The position numbers and the translations under genes are program-made. A stretch of DNA of 26,280 bases, taken from an uncultured Dialister sp. GTDB lineage: Bacteria > Bacillota > Negativicutes > Veillonellales > Dialisteraceae. The stretch lies in contig NZ_CAAFRZ010000239.1 of assembly GCF_900765565.1 (NCBI RefSeq), forward strand, positions 1 to 26,280, read 5' to 3'. Shown piece by piece: positions 14,282 through 21,392 of this stretch (positions within the stretch are counted from its first letter, which is position 1; the number at the start of each line of letters is the position of its first letter). Under the pieces are notes generated by a model, which was given only the letters and a program-made list of their open reading frames with translations, was not told the DNA's origin and made no database searches.

Positions 14282-16152
14282 TATTCCTTACCTCCCTGCT
14301 TCGTATTCTTACTGTCCGGATTTTTTCCCGGTGCATAGTCCCCCAGGTGGAACCAGGCATCCATGATTTCCTTGACCACCGGCGCTGCGGACTCAGAGCC
14401 GAAGCCGCTGTGCTCGAACATGGAAAGCACCACGATTTCCGGCTTGTCATAGGGCCCGTAGGCTACGAACCAGCCGTTATCGAGGCCATTCGTTTCGGCG
14501 GTGCCGGACTTGCCGGCCAGGGCGATGGGATACCGAGAAAACTGGGCGCCGCCGGTACCATTGGTGCTCATAACCATGCGGAGCCCCTGGTGAATGGCGT
14601 CCAAAGTGGCCTTGGACACAGGAAGGGTGCCCACTTTGTTGGGAGAATAAATCTTCAGCGGCGTGCCGTCCAGCTTATCGATGCGGTTCACCAGGTACGG
14701 CTGGTACCGGAAACCGCCGTTGGCGATGGAGGCGTAGACCATGGCCATCTGGAGAGGCGTGGTCAGGGTAAAGCTCTGGCCGATGGCGGCATCCATGGTT
14801 TCCCCCAGGTACCAGTCCTGTTTGAATACTTTCTTCTTGTATTCTTCGCTGGCCACATTGCCTTCCGCTTCCCCTGCCAGGTCGATGCCCGTAGGCTTGC
14901 CGAGGCCATATTCCCGGGCCATGGCGGAAATCCGGTCAATGCCCGTGCGACGGCCCATTTCATAGAAGTACACGTTATCCGATTTTTCAATGGCTTCGTA
15001 GAAATTGATCCACCCGAAGGCTTCGCCTTCGGAGTTTCTTTTATCAACGAGCCAGTGTTTCCCGCTGTCGAAAATCCGCTCATCCGGGGTGGTGACCTTT
15101 GCTTCCAGGGCGGCAGAGCCCGTAATGACCTTGAACAGGGACCCCGGAGGATACATGGCCGAAATGACGCGGTTCTGCATGGGATGGTTCTTGTTATTGA
15201 TGATATCGTTCCAGTCCTTGGAGGAAATGCCCTTGCTGAACCGGTTCGGATCATAGCTGGGCCAGCTTACCATGGCCAGGACTGCTCCCGTATTGGGATC
15301 AATGGCCACCGCCGAAGCGCCGGTAGGAAACATGCCGGAATGGGCAAGAACCCGGGTCTGCTTATCGATGGCGTCTTCCGCCGCCTTCTGCAGGTGGGCA
15401 TCCAGGGTGAGCCGTACATTGTTGCCGGACACCGAAGGAGTGCCTTCCACGTAACGCACCGGCTGGCCGGAGGCGTTGACTTCTACGGTCTTGGAACCGT
15501 TCTTCCCTTCCAGGAACTGGTTGTACTGCCTTTCCAGTCCCGACCGGCCTACGAGGGTGGCGGTGGTATAGGGATTGCCGTTGGCATCCCGGTCATCGGG
15601 TCCTGCTTCCCCTACATAACCCAGCACCTGGGCGCCGGCAGCTCCGAAGGGGTACACCCGGAGCGGGTCCACTTCGATTTCAATACCCGGGAAATCGTCC
15701 TTCTTTTCTTCGATCTGGGTAGCCACATCGATGCCCACATCGTTGGCCAGGTAAATGGCACCGAAGGCGAGCTTGTTGTCTTCTATTTTCTTCTTTATAT
15801 CTTCTGCCGGTATTTTCAAAAGGGCCGAAAGCCGGGACAGTTCATCGTCGGGCAGGCTGTTTCCTTTCCGTTCCACCGGCATGATGACGCTGTAGGCGGG
15901 GCGGGAACCGGCCATGATGATGCCGTTTCTGTCGTACATGACTCCCCGGGCCGCCTGCTGGGGCAGGTGCCGGATACGGTTGCCGTCGGCTTCCGCTTTA
16001 TAATAGTTTCCTTCCACCACCTGCATCCAGAGGAGCCGGGCTCCGAGAACCAGGAGCAGCGCCATGGCCACATAGATCATGCGGGCATAGCGGGACTCCT
16101 CCCGGTTCTTCATCAGCTTTTCCAGTATGGAAGGAATATGTTTCTTTACCAA
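14281..16152 (-). CDS. mrdA: Penicillin-binding protein 2 (elongasome transpeptidase)
   Basis: Class B PBP that cross-links peptidoglycan during elongation together with RodA. From the preferred start it has 623 residues. A single N-terminal membrane helix (about 25-45) precedes a dimerisation region and the transpeptidase domain. Catalytic motifs in this numbering are SLFK (Ser338, Lys341), SDN (391-393) and KSG (548-550). An ATG at 16182 exists. However, AGGAGG at 16168-16163 lies ten bases before a TTG at 16152, and that TTG overlaps the mreD stop (TTGGTAA), so a TTG start is likely. The stop overlaps the minD start by one base. Confidence 0.95.
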   Translation of the reverse strand: MVKKHIPSILEKLMKNREESRYARMIYVAMALLLVLGARLLWMQVVEGNYYKAEADGNRIRHLPQQAARGVMYDRNGIIMAGSRPAYSVIMPVERKGNSLPDDELSRLSALLKIPAEDIKKKIEDNKLAFGAIYLANDVGIDVATQIEEKKDDFPGIEIEVDPLRVYPFGAAGAQVLGYVGEAGPDDRDANGNPYTTATLVGRSGLERQYNQFLEGKNGSKTVEVNASGQPVRYVEGTPSVSGNNVRLTLDAHLQKAAEDAIDKQTRVLAHSGMFPTGASAVAIDPNTGAVLAMVSWPSYDPNRFSKGISSKDWNDIINNKNHPMQNRVISAMYPPGSLFKVITGSAALEAKVTTPDERIFDSGKHWLVDKRNSEGEAFGWINFYEAIEKSDNVYFYEMGRRTGIDRISAMAREYGLGKPTGIDLAGEAEGNVASEEYKKKVFKQDWYLGETMDAAIGQSFTLTTPLQMAMVYASIANGGFRYQPYLVNRIDKLDGTPLKIYSPNKVGTLPVSKATLDAIHQGLRMVMSTNGTGGAQFSRYPIALAGKSGTAETNGLDNGWFVAYGPYDKPEIVVLSMFEHSGFGSESAAPVVKEIMDAWFHLGDYAPGKNPDSKNTKQGGKE

Positions 16153-16640
16153 CGAGGTTCTTCCTCCTGTTTCAACATCCAAACCACATTATGCAGGACA
16201 AGAGCGCATCCCCCATTCATAAGAACCAGGGGAATGCCCAGATGTACGAAATAAAAGAGAGAAGGGTACCGGCTGCCGGCCCATCCCATGATGACGCTGG
16301 ATACGATGACGTAAAGGACCGAAGCCAGCAGCACCGCCAGGAGGGAAATATACCAGTGCTTATTGTACCGTTCCCTGCCGAATTTCAGAAAAAGAAGGGT
16401 AATCCCCAAGTACGGCAGGAGGTGAAGGCCAAAGAAATTGCTGGTCACCACGTCCTGCAGGAGCCCTCCGATGGCAGCCAGGAGAAGAGCCGATTTCCTG
16501 TCCACTACCAGGGAAGCGAGAGCAATCACCGTGAGCCACAGGTCCGGCTGCATGATGCCATTAAAGAGGAATGGCAGGAACGATGACTGGAGGAGGAAAA
16601 TGACGCCACTCAAAAGGAGAAGGTTGTAGGTGCTCACCAT
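16146..16640 (-). CDS. mreD: Rod shape-determining protein MreD
   Basis: An inner-membrane component of the elongasome, 164 residues, normal for MreD. It is strongly hydrophobic, with about five predicted membrane segments. The family feature LLAAIGGLLQDVVTSNFFGLH (starting at residue 53) is seen, where a GLxxD segment is common. It overlaps mreC by seven bases and the mrdA start by seven, so it is clearly part of the mreBCD-mrdA operon. Sequence conservation in MreD is low, and the assignment rests largely on position and topology. Confidence 0.9.
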   Translation of the reverse strand: MVSTYNLLLLSGVIFLLQSSFLPFLFNGIMQPDLWLTVIALASLVVDRKSALLLAAIGGLLQDVVTSNFFGLHLLPYLGITLLFLKFGRERYNKHWYISLLAVLLASVLYVIVSSVIMGWAGSRYPSLFYFVHLGIPLVLMNGGCALVLHNVVWMLKQEEEPRW

Positions 16641-17548
16641 TTGTCACCTGCCTGCTGTTTATTCGGATTCATAGGCGGTTCAATCTTCGGCGGTTTCACC
16701 GTAATGCTGTCGGGGCTGGTCTTCTGGATATGGTCCGTAATGATGAAGACTTCTTCCATGTGGGCAAAGTCCGCAGCCGGCCTGATTTCAGCCGACTGGG
16801 TGCCTCCCTCGGAGTCCACATCCACCTTTTCCACGGTGCCGATGATGAGGCCCTTCGGGTACACGCCGCCATAACCGGAAGTTACGATGGTATCCCCCTT
16901 GATCACGTCCGATTCCTTCGGAAGGGACATAAATGTCAGGTATCCCGGATTTCCGCTGTTGCCGGTGACCATGGACACCACCCGGGACGCCGGCCGCTGC
17001 ACGATGCCGCCCACCGTGGTCCGGGGATCCAGGAGCAGCTGCACCCTGGCGGAATTCATATAGACTTCGCTTACAAAGCCCACGAGTCCCGAGGGGATGA
17101 TGACGGGCATGTACTTCTTAATGCCGCTGTCTTCGCCCCGGTCGATGACCATGGTGTGGGTCCAGCCGCCGTAGTCCCGTTCAATCACCGAGGCTCCTAC
17201 CATGTTGTAGCTCGTATAGCCCTGCTTGAATTTCAGGAGGCTCCGGAGCCGGATATTTTCGGCCAGCACTTCGCTGTACCGGTTCTGCTCAGCCTTGAGG
17301 CTTTCATTTTCCCGCTTCAGCTCTTCCAGGTCCTTCCAGTTCGTGAAAATCTGCTGCACCATGCCGATACTGTTTTCTCCCAGCCAGGCAGCCCGGGAAA
17401 CGCCGTATTCAAAGGGAGCCGCTCCCACAGAAAGGGGCTGGGACACGAAGGGAATATATTCCCTGTGCCGCCAGAACCAGCCGCAGGCTCCCATAAATGC
17501 GAAAAGTAAAATAATGCTTGCGATCTTTTTCTTACCGAAGAATATCAA
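16634..17548 (-). CDS. mreC: Rod shape-determining protein MreC
   Basis: A periplasmic scaffold with one N-terminal membrane helix (about residues 8-26) that links MreB to PBP2 and RodA. It has 304 residues. A coiled coil (about 70-105, DLEELKRENESLKAEQNRYS and following) precedes the beta-rich MreC domain with VIERDYGGWTHTMVIDRGED, GLVGFVSEVY and LLLDPRTTVGGIVQR. The last 40 residues are proline-rich and probably unstructured. The start overlaps the mreB stop as ATGA. Confidence 0.95.
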   Translation of the reverse strand: MIFFGKKKIASIILLFAFMGACGWFWRHREYIPFVSQPLSVGAAPFEYGVSRAAWLGENSIGMVQQIFTNWKDLEELKRENESLKAEQNRYSEVLAENIRLRSLLKFKQGYTSYNMVGASVIERDYGGWTHTMVIDRGEDSGIKKYMPVIIPSGLVGFVSEVYMNSARVQLLLDPRTTVGGIVQRPASRVVSMVTGNSGNPGYLTFMSLPKESDVIKGDTIVTSGYGGVYPKGLIIGTVEKVDVDSEGGTQSAEIRPAADFAHMEEVFIITDHIQKTSPDSITVKPPKIEPPMNPNKQQAGDKW

Positions 17549-18588
17549 AGTGTAGCTCCCCCAAAGTATTTATTACCATTTTCAATGAGAAGGGAATGTT
17601 CCTTCTCCATGAGGCAGGCTGCATAGCAGCCCTTGGCCACCACGCTGTCCGGATCTTCCGGAATGGACACCGGAATGCCCAGCTCCATGGAAAGCCAGTC
17701 CCGGAGCCCGTCAAGGAGCGCACTGCCTCCGGAAAGGAGAAGGCCGTTTTTCAGGAAATCATCGGCCATTTCCGGTGTGCACCGGCGCATGGCCTGGCGG
17801 ATGAGGTGGACCACAGGCTGCATGATGTGCTGCATGACCGTACTCATTTCGTCAGCCGACAGTTCCACCACCACTTCTACCCCGTCTCCGATGCGGCGCC
17901 CCCGGACCGTAAAGGACCGGTCGCTGTCATTGGATGTGAGAGACAGCACTTCGCTCTTCAGCGTTTCCGCCTGGGTGAGGCCGATCATCATACTGTACCG
18001 GTCCAGGATATGGCGGCAGATGCCGATATCAATATCGTGGCCGCCGAAGGACATGCCCTCCTGCACCACAATACCGCCGCAGCCATAGACTCCAAGATTG
18101 GATACGTCACGGCCGATGACAAGGGACATGGCGGCGGAAGGGACGGTGAGGTCCTTCCCTGCCCCCAGGGCTGCTGCCGCAGGAGAGGGAATCAGGTATA
18201 CACTCTGTACGCCCCCATGGAACAGGGCATCCACCAGGGCATGCCTGGTGACGGAGCTGATTTCCACCGGAATAGCCACGGTCACATTGGGACGGCTCAC
18301 GGAACGGTGAAGACTCTTATTGATAAAAAAACGGAGCATGGCCTTTGTCATGTCATAATCCGCAATGACCCCATTCTTTATCGGCCATTCCAGCGTATTA
18401 TTTTCCGGTTCCTTATGGTAGCGGATCAAAGCCTCCGTGCCAAAGCCCAGGATCTGGCCGCTGATATTATCCACCGCCGCCGTGCTGGCTTCTTCCAGGA
18501 TCACCTTGTCCCGCTGGTATATACGAACCTGGGAAGACCCCATGTCTATGCCCAGGGAATTTAACATTGCAGAAAACATTCTATTCAT
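17545..18588 (-). CDS. mreB: MreB-like actin homologue with degenerate ATPase site
   Basis: A 347-residue MreB-family protein in the expected first position of mreBCD. Overall collinearity with MreB is clear: GIDMGSS (13-19) for GIDLGTA, NGVIADYDMTKAMLRFF (72-88), AAAALGAG (137-144), GGIV (171-174) and LLSGGSALL (284-292). However, residues that bind or hydrolyse the nucleotide are changed. The EEP catalytic-Glu motif reads IPSP (133-136). The phosphate-2 loop VDIGGGT reads LVIGRDV (156-162), losing the catalytic Asp and two glycines. It may form filaments with little or no ATP hydrolysis. The start at 18588 has AAAGG upstream; an ATG three codons later is possible. Confidence 0.88.
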   Translation of the reverse strand: MNRMFSAMLNSLGIDMGSSQVRIYQRDKVILEEASTAAVDNISGQILGFGTEALIRYHKEPENNTLEWPIKNGVIADYDMTKAMLRFFINKSLHRSVSRPNVTVAIPVEISSVTRHALVDALFHGGVQSVYLIPSPAAAALGAGKDLTVPSAAMSLVIGRDVSNLGVYGCGGIVVQEGMSFGGHDIDIGICRHILDRYSMMIGLTQAETLKSEVLSLTSNDSDRSFTVRGRRIGDGVEVVVELSADEMSTVMQHIMQPVVHLIRQAMRRCTPEMADDFLKNGLLLSGGSALLDGLRDWLSMELGIPVSIPEDPDSVVAKGCYAACLMEKEHSLLIENGNKYFGGATL

Positions 18589-18607
18589 ACCGCCTTTTCG
18601 AGAGGAT

Positions 18608-18623
18608 TCTTATTATTATACCA
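18608..18623 (-). promoter_or_regulatory. Extended -10 promoter of the mre operon
   Basis: On the minus strand a perfect TATAAT (18620-18615) is preceded by TGG, giving the extended -10 form TGnTATAAT. No good -35 is present 17 bases upstream. It lies about 27 bases before the mreB start. Confidence 0.7.
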
Positions 18624-19009
18624 TGTAGGGATAGGCAGGGACAGGAGGAAATTGGAAACAGAAAAGTGGCTCAAAGGTAAGACCTGCGGCGCTGGGGTGG
18701 CTGGATCGCGTACGAAGGGGCGGGGCCTTGAGACTTCAGCCTTGAGCCTTGAGCTGATAAGGCCCTCCGGGCCGGTGTCATGTGATGGAGCAACGTGCGA
18801 ACAGGCGGGGGCTGCTAGCTGTTAGCGGCTAGCTTCCAGGAAAGATGATCCGCCTGCGGCGCTGAGGTGGCTGAAGGGGTGGTGGGGCGCACAATTCATA
18901 TAGCGCCGCGGATTCTTCTTTTGCTTACAGCTGTCAGCTTACAGATGACAGAGCACCAGCATCATCGTAAAGGAAGTCGGTCCAATGCGAGATATTCCCT
19001 AAGTAAGCA

Positions 19010-19057
19010 GCCCCTTAGAGATGGAAGTCCCATGCGAGACTTCCATCTCTAAGGGGC
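19010..19057. repeat. Perfect 20-bp-stem hairpin
   Basis: GCCCCTTAGAGATGGAAGTC (19010-19029) and its exact reverse complement (19038-19057) flank an 8-base loop. Its ends (CCCTTAGAGA and TCTCTAAGGG) match those of the MITE-like element at 11607-11822, and the sequence following it is the same linker that follows that element. Confidence 0.95.
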
Positions 19058-19105
19058 ACGGGTTTAATGGTAGCCTCTATAGAAAGATTGTCTCCAACCA
19101 CACCC

Positions 19106-19336
19106 CGTCATTTCGACCGGTGCTACACAGGACTGACGACTCTATCGTTAAATGCCCCTGAAGCCTAGAGGATTGGAGAAATCTTTCTTGCGGACGGGAA
19201 TACAGGGCTCTTTACAGAACCACAGGAGCTGCACCCCCGTCTTAGTCATTTACCAGAGAGATCTCTCGACTCCTCTAAGCTGTAGCGATTTTTACTTGTA
19301 GCAACATTTAGCATGTTCACACCGCTCGAGATGACG
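19106..19336. repeat. 231-bp imperfect palindromic repeat, copy B
   Basis: Same length and ends as copy A (11870-12100): it begins CGTCATTTCGACCGGTGCTA and ends ACCGCTCGAGATGACG. The shared upstream flank, about 50 bp with GGTAGCCTCTATAGAAAG, shows that a larger unit was copied. Differences between copies cluster in the hairpin arms, partly as changes that keep pairing. Confidence 0.9.
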
Positions 19337-19500
19337 TTAGAGGGGAAGAGTCAGATAGTGCGGTGAAACCGCTTGGGACCAGCCTCCTTCCTTGGGAAGG
19401 AGGTGGCGCCGCCAGGCGACGGAGGTTAGCTGTTGGATGCGCCGCAGGCTATTCCGTTGCGGCGCCAGCCGCCAATGAAAAAGTCCCCCTTTCCCAAAGG

Positions 19501-19524
19501 CAGCAGTCCTGCAGAGGACTGCTG
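19501..19524. repeat. Short hairpin with 10-bp perfect stem
   Basis: CAGCAGTCCT (19501-19510) and AGGACTGCTG (19515-19524) flank the tetraloop GCAG. An outer pairing of CGCCAAT and ATTGGCG (about 19470 and 19535) encloses it. It belongs to the repeat cluster. Confidence 0.75.
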
Positions 19525-19774
19525 AGCCAAGCCCATATTGGCGCCTTTACTGCACACTAAGGCGCCTTCCTTTTGTGGCCTGGCCGGAGGATGTCTGCGC
19601 AGCAGACAGAGGGATTCTGATGAAAATGCGGCTTCGCCGCTGGTCCCCCTCATGCCCCCGGTGCGAAGCACCTACAACCCCACGGGGAAAGCGACTCACT
19701 GCATTCTCAGTCGCCTGCGGCTCCCTGCGAATGCAGTTCGCTGCGCACCGGTTGGCGAGCGCAGCGATGCCAAC

Positions 19775-19890
19775 CCACCACCCTTATGAACCATCCACTG
19801 GTCTGGGGCATCAGTTATCCGACATATCCAGCGGCTTTGCCGCTGGCGTGTATCAGTAATGCGGCGCTATATGAATTGCGCGCCGCCACC
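19775..19890. repeat. 116-bp repeat, left copy (inverted to 25945-26060)
   Basis: This block and the reverse complement of 25945-26060 align over 116 bp without gaps, with about six mismatches by my reading. It contains the mini-palindrome GCGGCTTTGCCGC (19831-19843). The two copies face each other across the cbiK/ABC transporter locus. Confidence 0.9.
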
Positions 19891-19896
19891 TTCCCC

Positions 19897-19941
19897 TCAG
19901 TCACCTCAGTCACTTCGGCCACCTCAGCCACCTTAGCCACC
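19897..19941. repeat. Nonamer tandem array (five units)
   Basis: Five 9-bp units with consensus TCAGCCACC (variants TCAGTCACC, TCAGTCACT, TCGGCCACC and TTAGCCACC). Related single units read as GGTGGCTGA near 18862 and 23543 and as GAGGTGGCTATG near 25913. Confidence 0.9.
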
Positions 19942-20002
19942 CATCTGCCGAAGGCAAATCCCTGTCCACAGGTTAGGGCCCTGCGCAACCAATTTTATCT
20001 TA

Positions 20003-20031
20003 TTGTAATCTTTTTATATTTATCATATAAT
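20003..20031 (+). promoter_or_regulatory. Promoter of cbiK1
   Basis: TTGTAA (20003-20008) and a perfect TATAAT (20026-20031) are separated by 17 bases in an AT-rich stretch just after the repeat cluster. The start would be near 20038, giving a 65-base leader before the ATG at 20103. No clear palindromic Fur-type box was seen. Confidence 0.8.
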
Positions 20032-20102
20032 GTATTAAGCATTAAATTATAGAAATTCATTCATTAAGCAATTCAATCGTATAACGACAGAAAGGAACGC
20101 AA

Positions 20103-21056
20103 ATGACACCATCCGATTCCAATCCCTCTCCCCTTACCCCCTCCCAGGTAGACGAAGAAGAAAGGGGCATGATTTCTGCCCTGCGCCAGGCCTCTTCCAT
20201 CGGCGTGAAAGTTTTGGAAAATGAATCCATGAAAGGGGCTCCGGATAAGGATGCCATCCTCGTCATGGCCTTCGGCACCACTTACTCTGAGACCCGCCGG
20301 AAAACCATCGAAGCCGTGGAGGCAGACATTCACCGCCTGTACCCGGATATCCCCATTTTTGAAGCCTATACTTCCAAAATCATCATCCGCCGTGTCCATC
20401 TCAAAGAAAATATCCTGAAAGCCAGTCCTGCCAGGGCATTCCAGAGGCTCAAGGATGAAGGATACACCCGCATCGCCGTGGTGGCGCTGAACATCATCCC
20501 GGGCATCGAATATGACTACACCTGCCTCTATGCGGAAAGCCAGCTGCCGAGCTTTAAAGAAATTGCCATTTCTACGCCTCTTCTCTATTTTCAGGGCGTC
20601 AAGGACCAGCGGGACGATATTGCTGACCTTCTGGAAGCTATGAAATCCCAATTCCCCCAGCTCGCTCCCGGGGAGGCCATTCTTCTCATGGCCCACGGCA
20701 CTCCCCACCCGGCCAATGCTTACTACAGCGTCATCCAGGACCGCATCGGGGAAATGGGACTGGGACCTGTATTTGTGTATACCGTGGAAGGGCGCCCCAG
20801 TTTGGAGGATATGATTCCCAGATTAAAAGAAAACCATATCCGCCACGTAACACTCATGCCCACCATGCTGGTGGCCGGAGACCATGCCAACAATGACATG
20901 GCCGGTGACGATCCCGATTCCCATAAAAATATCCTTATAAAAGAGGGATTCACCGTTTCCACCTATATCCACGGCCTCGGTGAAAACGAAAAGGTGCGCC
21001 GTCTCTACACCGCCAGGGCCATAGAAACCATGAAAGCCCTTCACGGCGAAAATTGA
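20103..21056 (+). CDS. CbiK-type sirohydrochlorin chelatase, cytoplasmic paralogue
   Basis: A 317-residue class II chelatase of the CbiK family, which inserts cobalt (or iron) into sirohydrochlorin in anaerobic B12 or sirohaem synthesis. Expected metal-site residues are His198 in MAHGTPHP, Glu229 in TVEGRP and His261 in AGDHANNDMAGD. Their spacing is close to that of the characterised CbiK proteins. There is no signal peptide, and an in-frame TAA at 20082 rules out an upstream extension. A 45-residue N-terminal lead before the DAILVMAFGTT core is absent from ordinary CbiK but resembles the start of the mature exported paralogue next door. AAAGGA precedes the ATG. No other cobalamin genes are nearby, so the substrate is open. 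Confidence 0.88.
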   Translation: MTPSDSNPSPLTPSQVDEEERGMISALRQASSIGVKVLENESMKGAPDKDAILVMAFGTTYSETRRKTIEAVEADIHRLYPDIPIFEAYTSKIIIRRVHLKENILKASPARAFQRLKDEGYTRIAVVALNIIPGIEYDYTCLYAESQLPSFKEIAISTPLLYFQGVKDQRDDIADLLEAMKSQFPQLAPGEAILLMAHGTPHPANAYYSVIQDRIGEMGLGPVFVYTVEGRPSLEDMIPRLKENHIRHVTLMPTMLVAGDHANNDMAGDDPDSHKNILIKEGFTVSTYIHGLGENEKVRRLYTARAIETMKALHGEN

Positions 21057-21088
21057 ACCTCCCCGGATTGATTCCATTCGTGTCGTTT

Positions 21089-21126
21089 CCCCCCCATGTT
21101 TATTTCATAAACATGGGGGGATATTT
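21089..21126 (+). terminator. Terminator after cbiK1
   Basis: A perfect 14-bp stem (21090-21103 pairing with 21107-21120, C6 with G6 at the base) with loop TTC, 33 bases past the cbiK1 stop. It is followed by ATATTTTA, a weak U-tract. It separates cbiK1 from the promoter of the exported paralogue. Confidence 0.75.
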
Positions 21127-21244
21127 TACTGATTCCTACATAAATTCATGACTTTATTATCATTCCAATCATAGACAATTAGTTATAATATATTTGCACA
21201 TTTAGTTTAAACCTTGAAAACATAAGAAAATTGTAAAAATCTGA

Positions 21245-21273
21245 TTGACTTTATAATAGCCTTGTACTAAACT
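21245..21273 (+). promoter_or_regulatory. Promoter of the exported cbiK paralogue
   Basis: TTGACT (21245-21250) and TAAACT (21268-21273) are spaced by 17 bases in a strongly AT-rich region (21121-21280). The predicted start near 21280 gives a leader of about 113 bases, which is long for this window. Confidence 0.65.
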
Positions 21274-21301
21274 TAAGGAGTATTAAGTACGGAGGAGAGA
21301 G

Positions 21302-21335
21302 GGAAAACATATGCTTGGGAAATATGTTGTTTTCC
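21302..21335 (+). promoter_or_regulatory. Inverted repeat in the leader of the exported cbiK
   Basis: GGAAAACATAT (21302-21312) is partly reverse-complementary to AATATGTTGTTTTCC (21321-21335), allowing a bulged stem in the 5' untranslated region. An ATG at 21311 inside it opens a 32-codon frame that runs past the cbiK2 start in another frame. It could be a regulatory leader; no known riboswitch class was recognised. Confidence 0.35.
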
Positions 21336-21392
21336 ATCTTCTGTTCTGTACAAATCCTGAGTTTCAGGAAATTTTCAAAGGAGTGATTTTTC

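Larger units (their letters stand above)
18624..20002. repeat. 1.4-kb intergenic repeat cluster between mreB and cbiK
   Basis: No gene is supported in this stretch. In order it holds GAGCCTT heptamers (about 18740-18755), CTAGC-rich short duplications (18811-18838), a GGCGCACAATTCATATAGCG block (18888-18907), a 20-bp-stem hairpin (19010-19057), the full 231-bp palindrome (19106-19336), several smaller hairpins (for example 19382-19402 and 19501-19524), mini-palindromes (19360, 19628, 19831), the 116-bp repeat (19775-19890) and a nonamer array (19897-19941). Confidence 0.8.

Noticed and set aside
14347..16254. A 635-codon open frame on the plus strand opposite mrdA, with similar long frames opposite thiL, minD, rodA and mreB
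   Set aside because: The minus-strand products carry complete catalytic motifs; the plus-strand translations are His-, Gly- and Arg-rich without recognisable domains.
20032..21392. Cobalamin or other riboswitch upstream of the cbiK genes
   Set aside because: No B12-box-like sequence or multi-stem architecture was recognised; the first leader is only about 65 bases.
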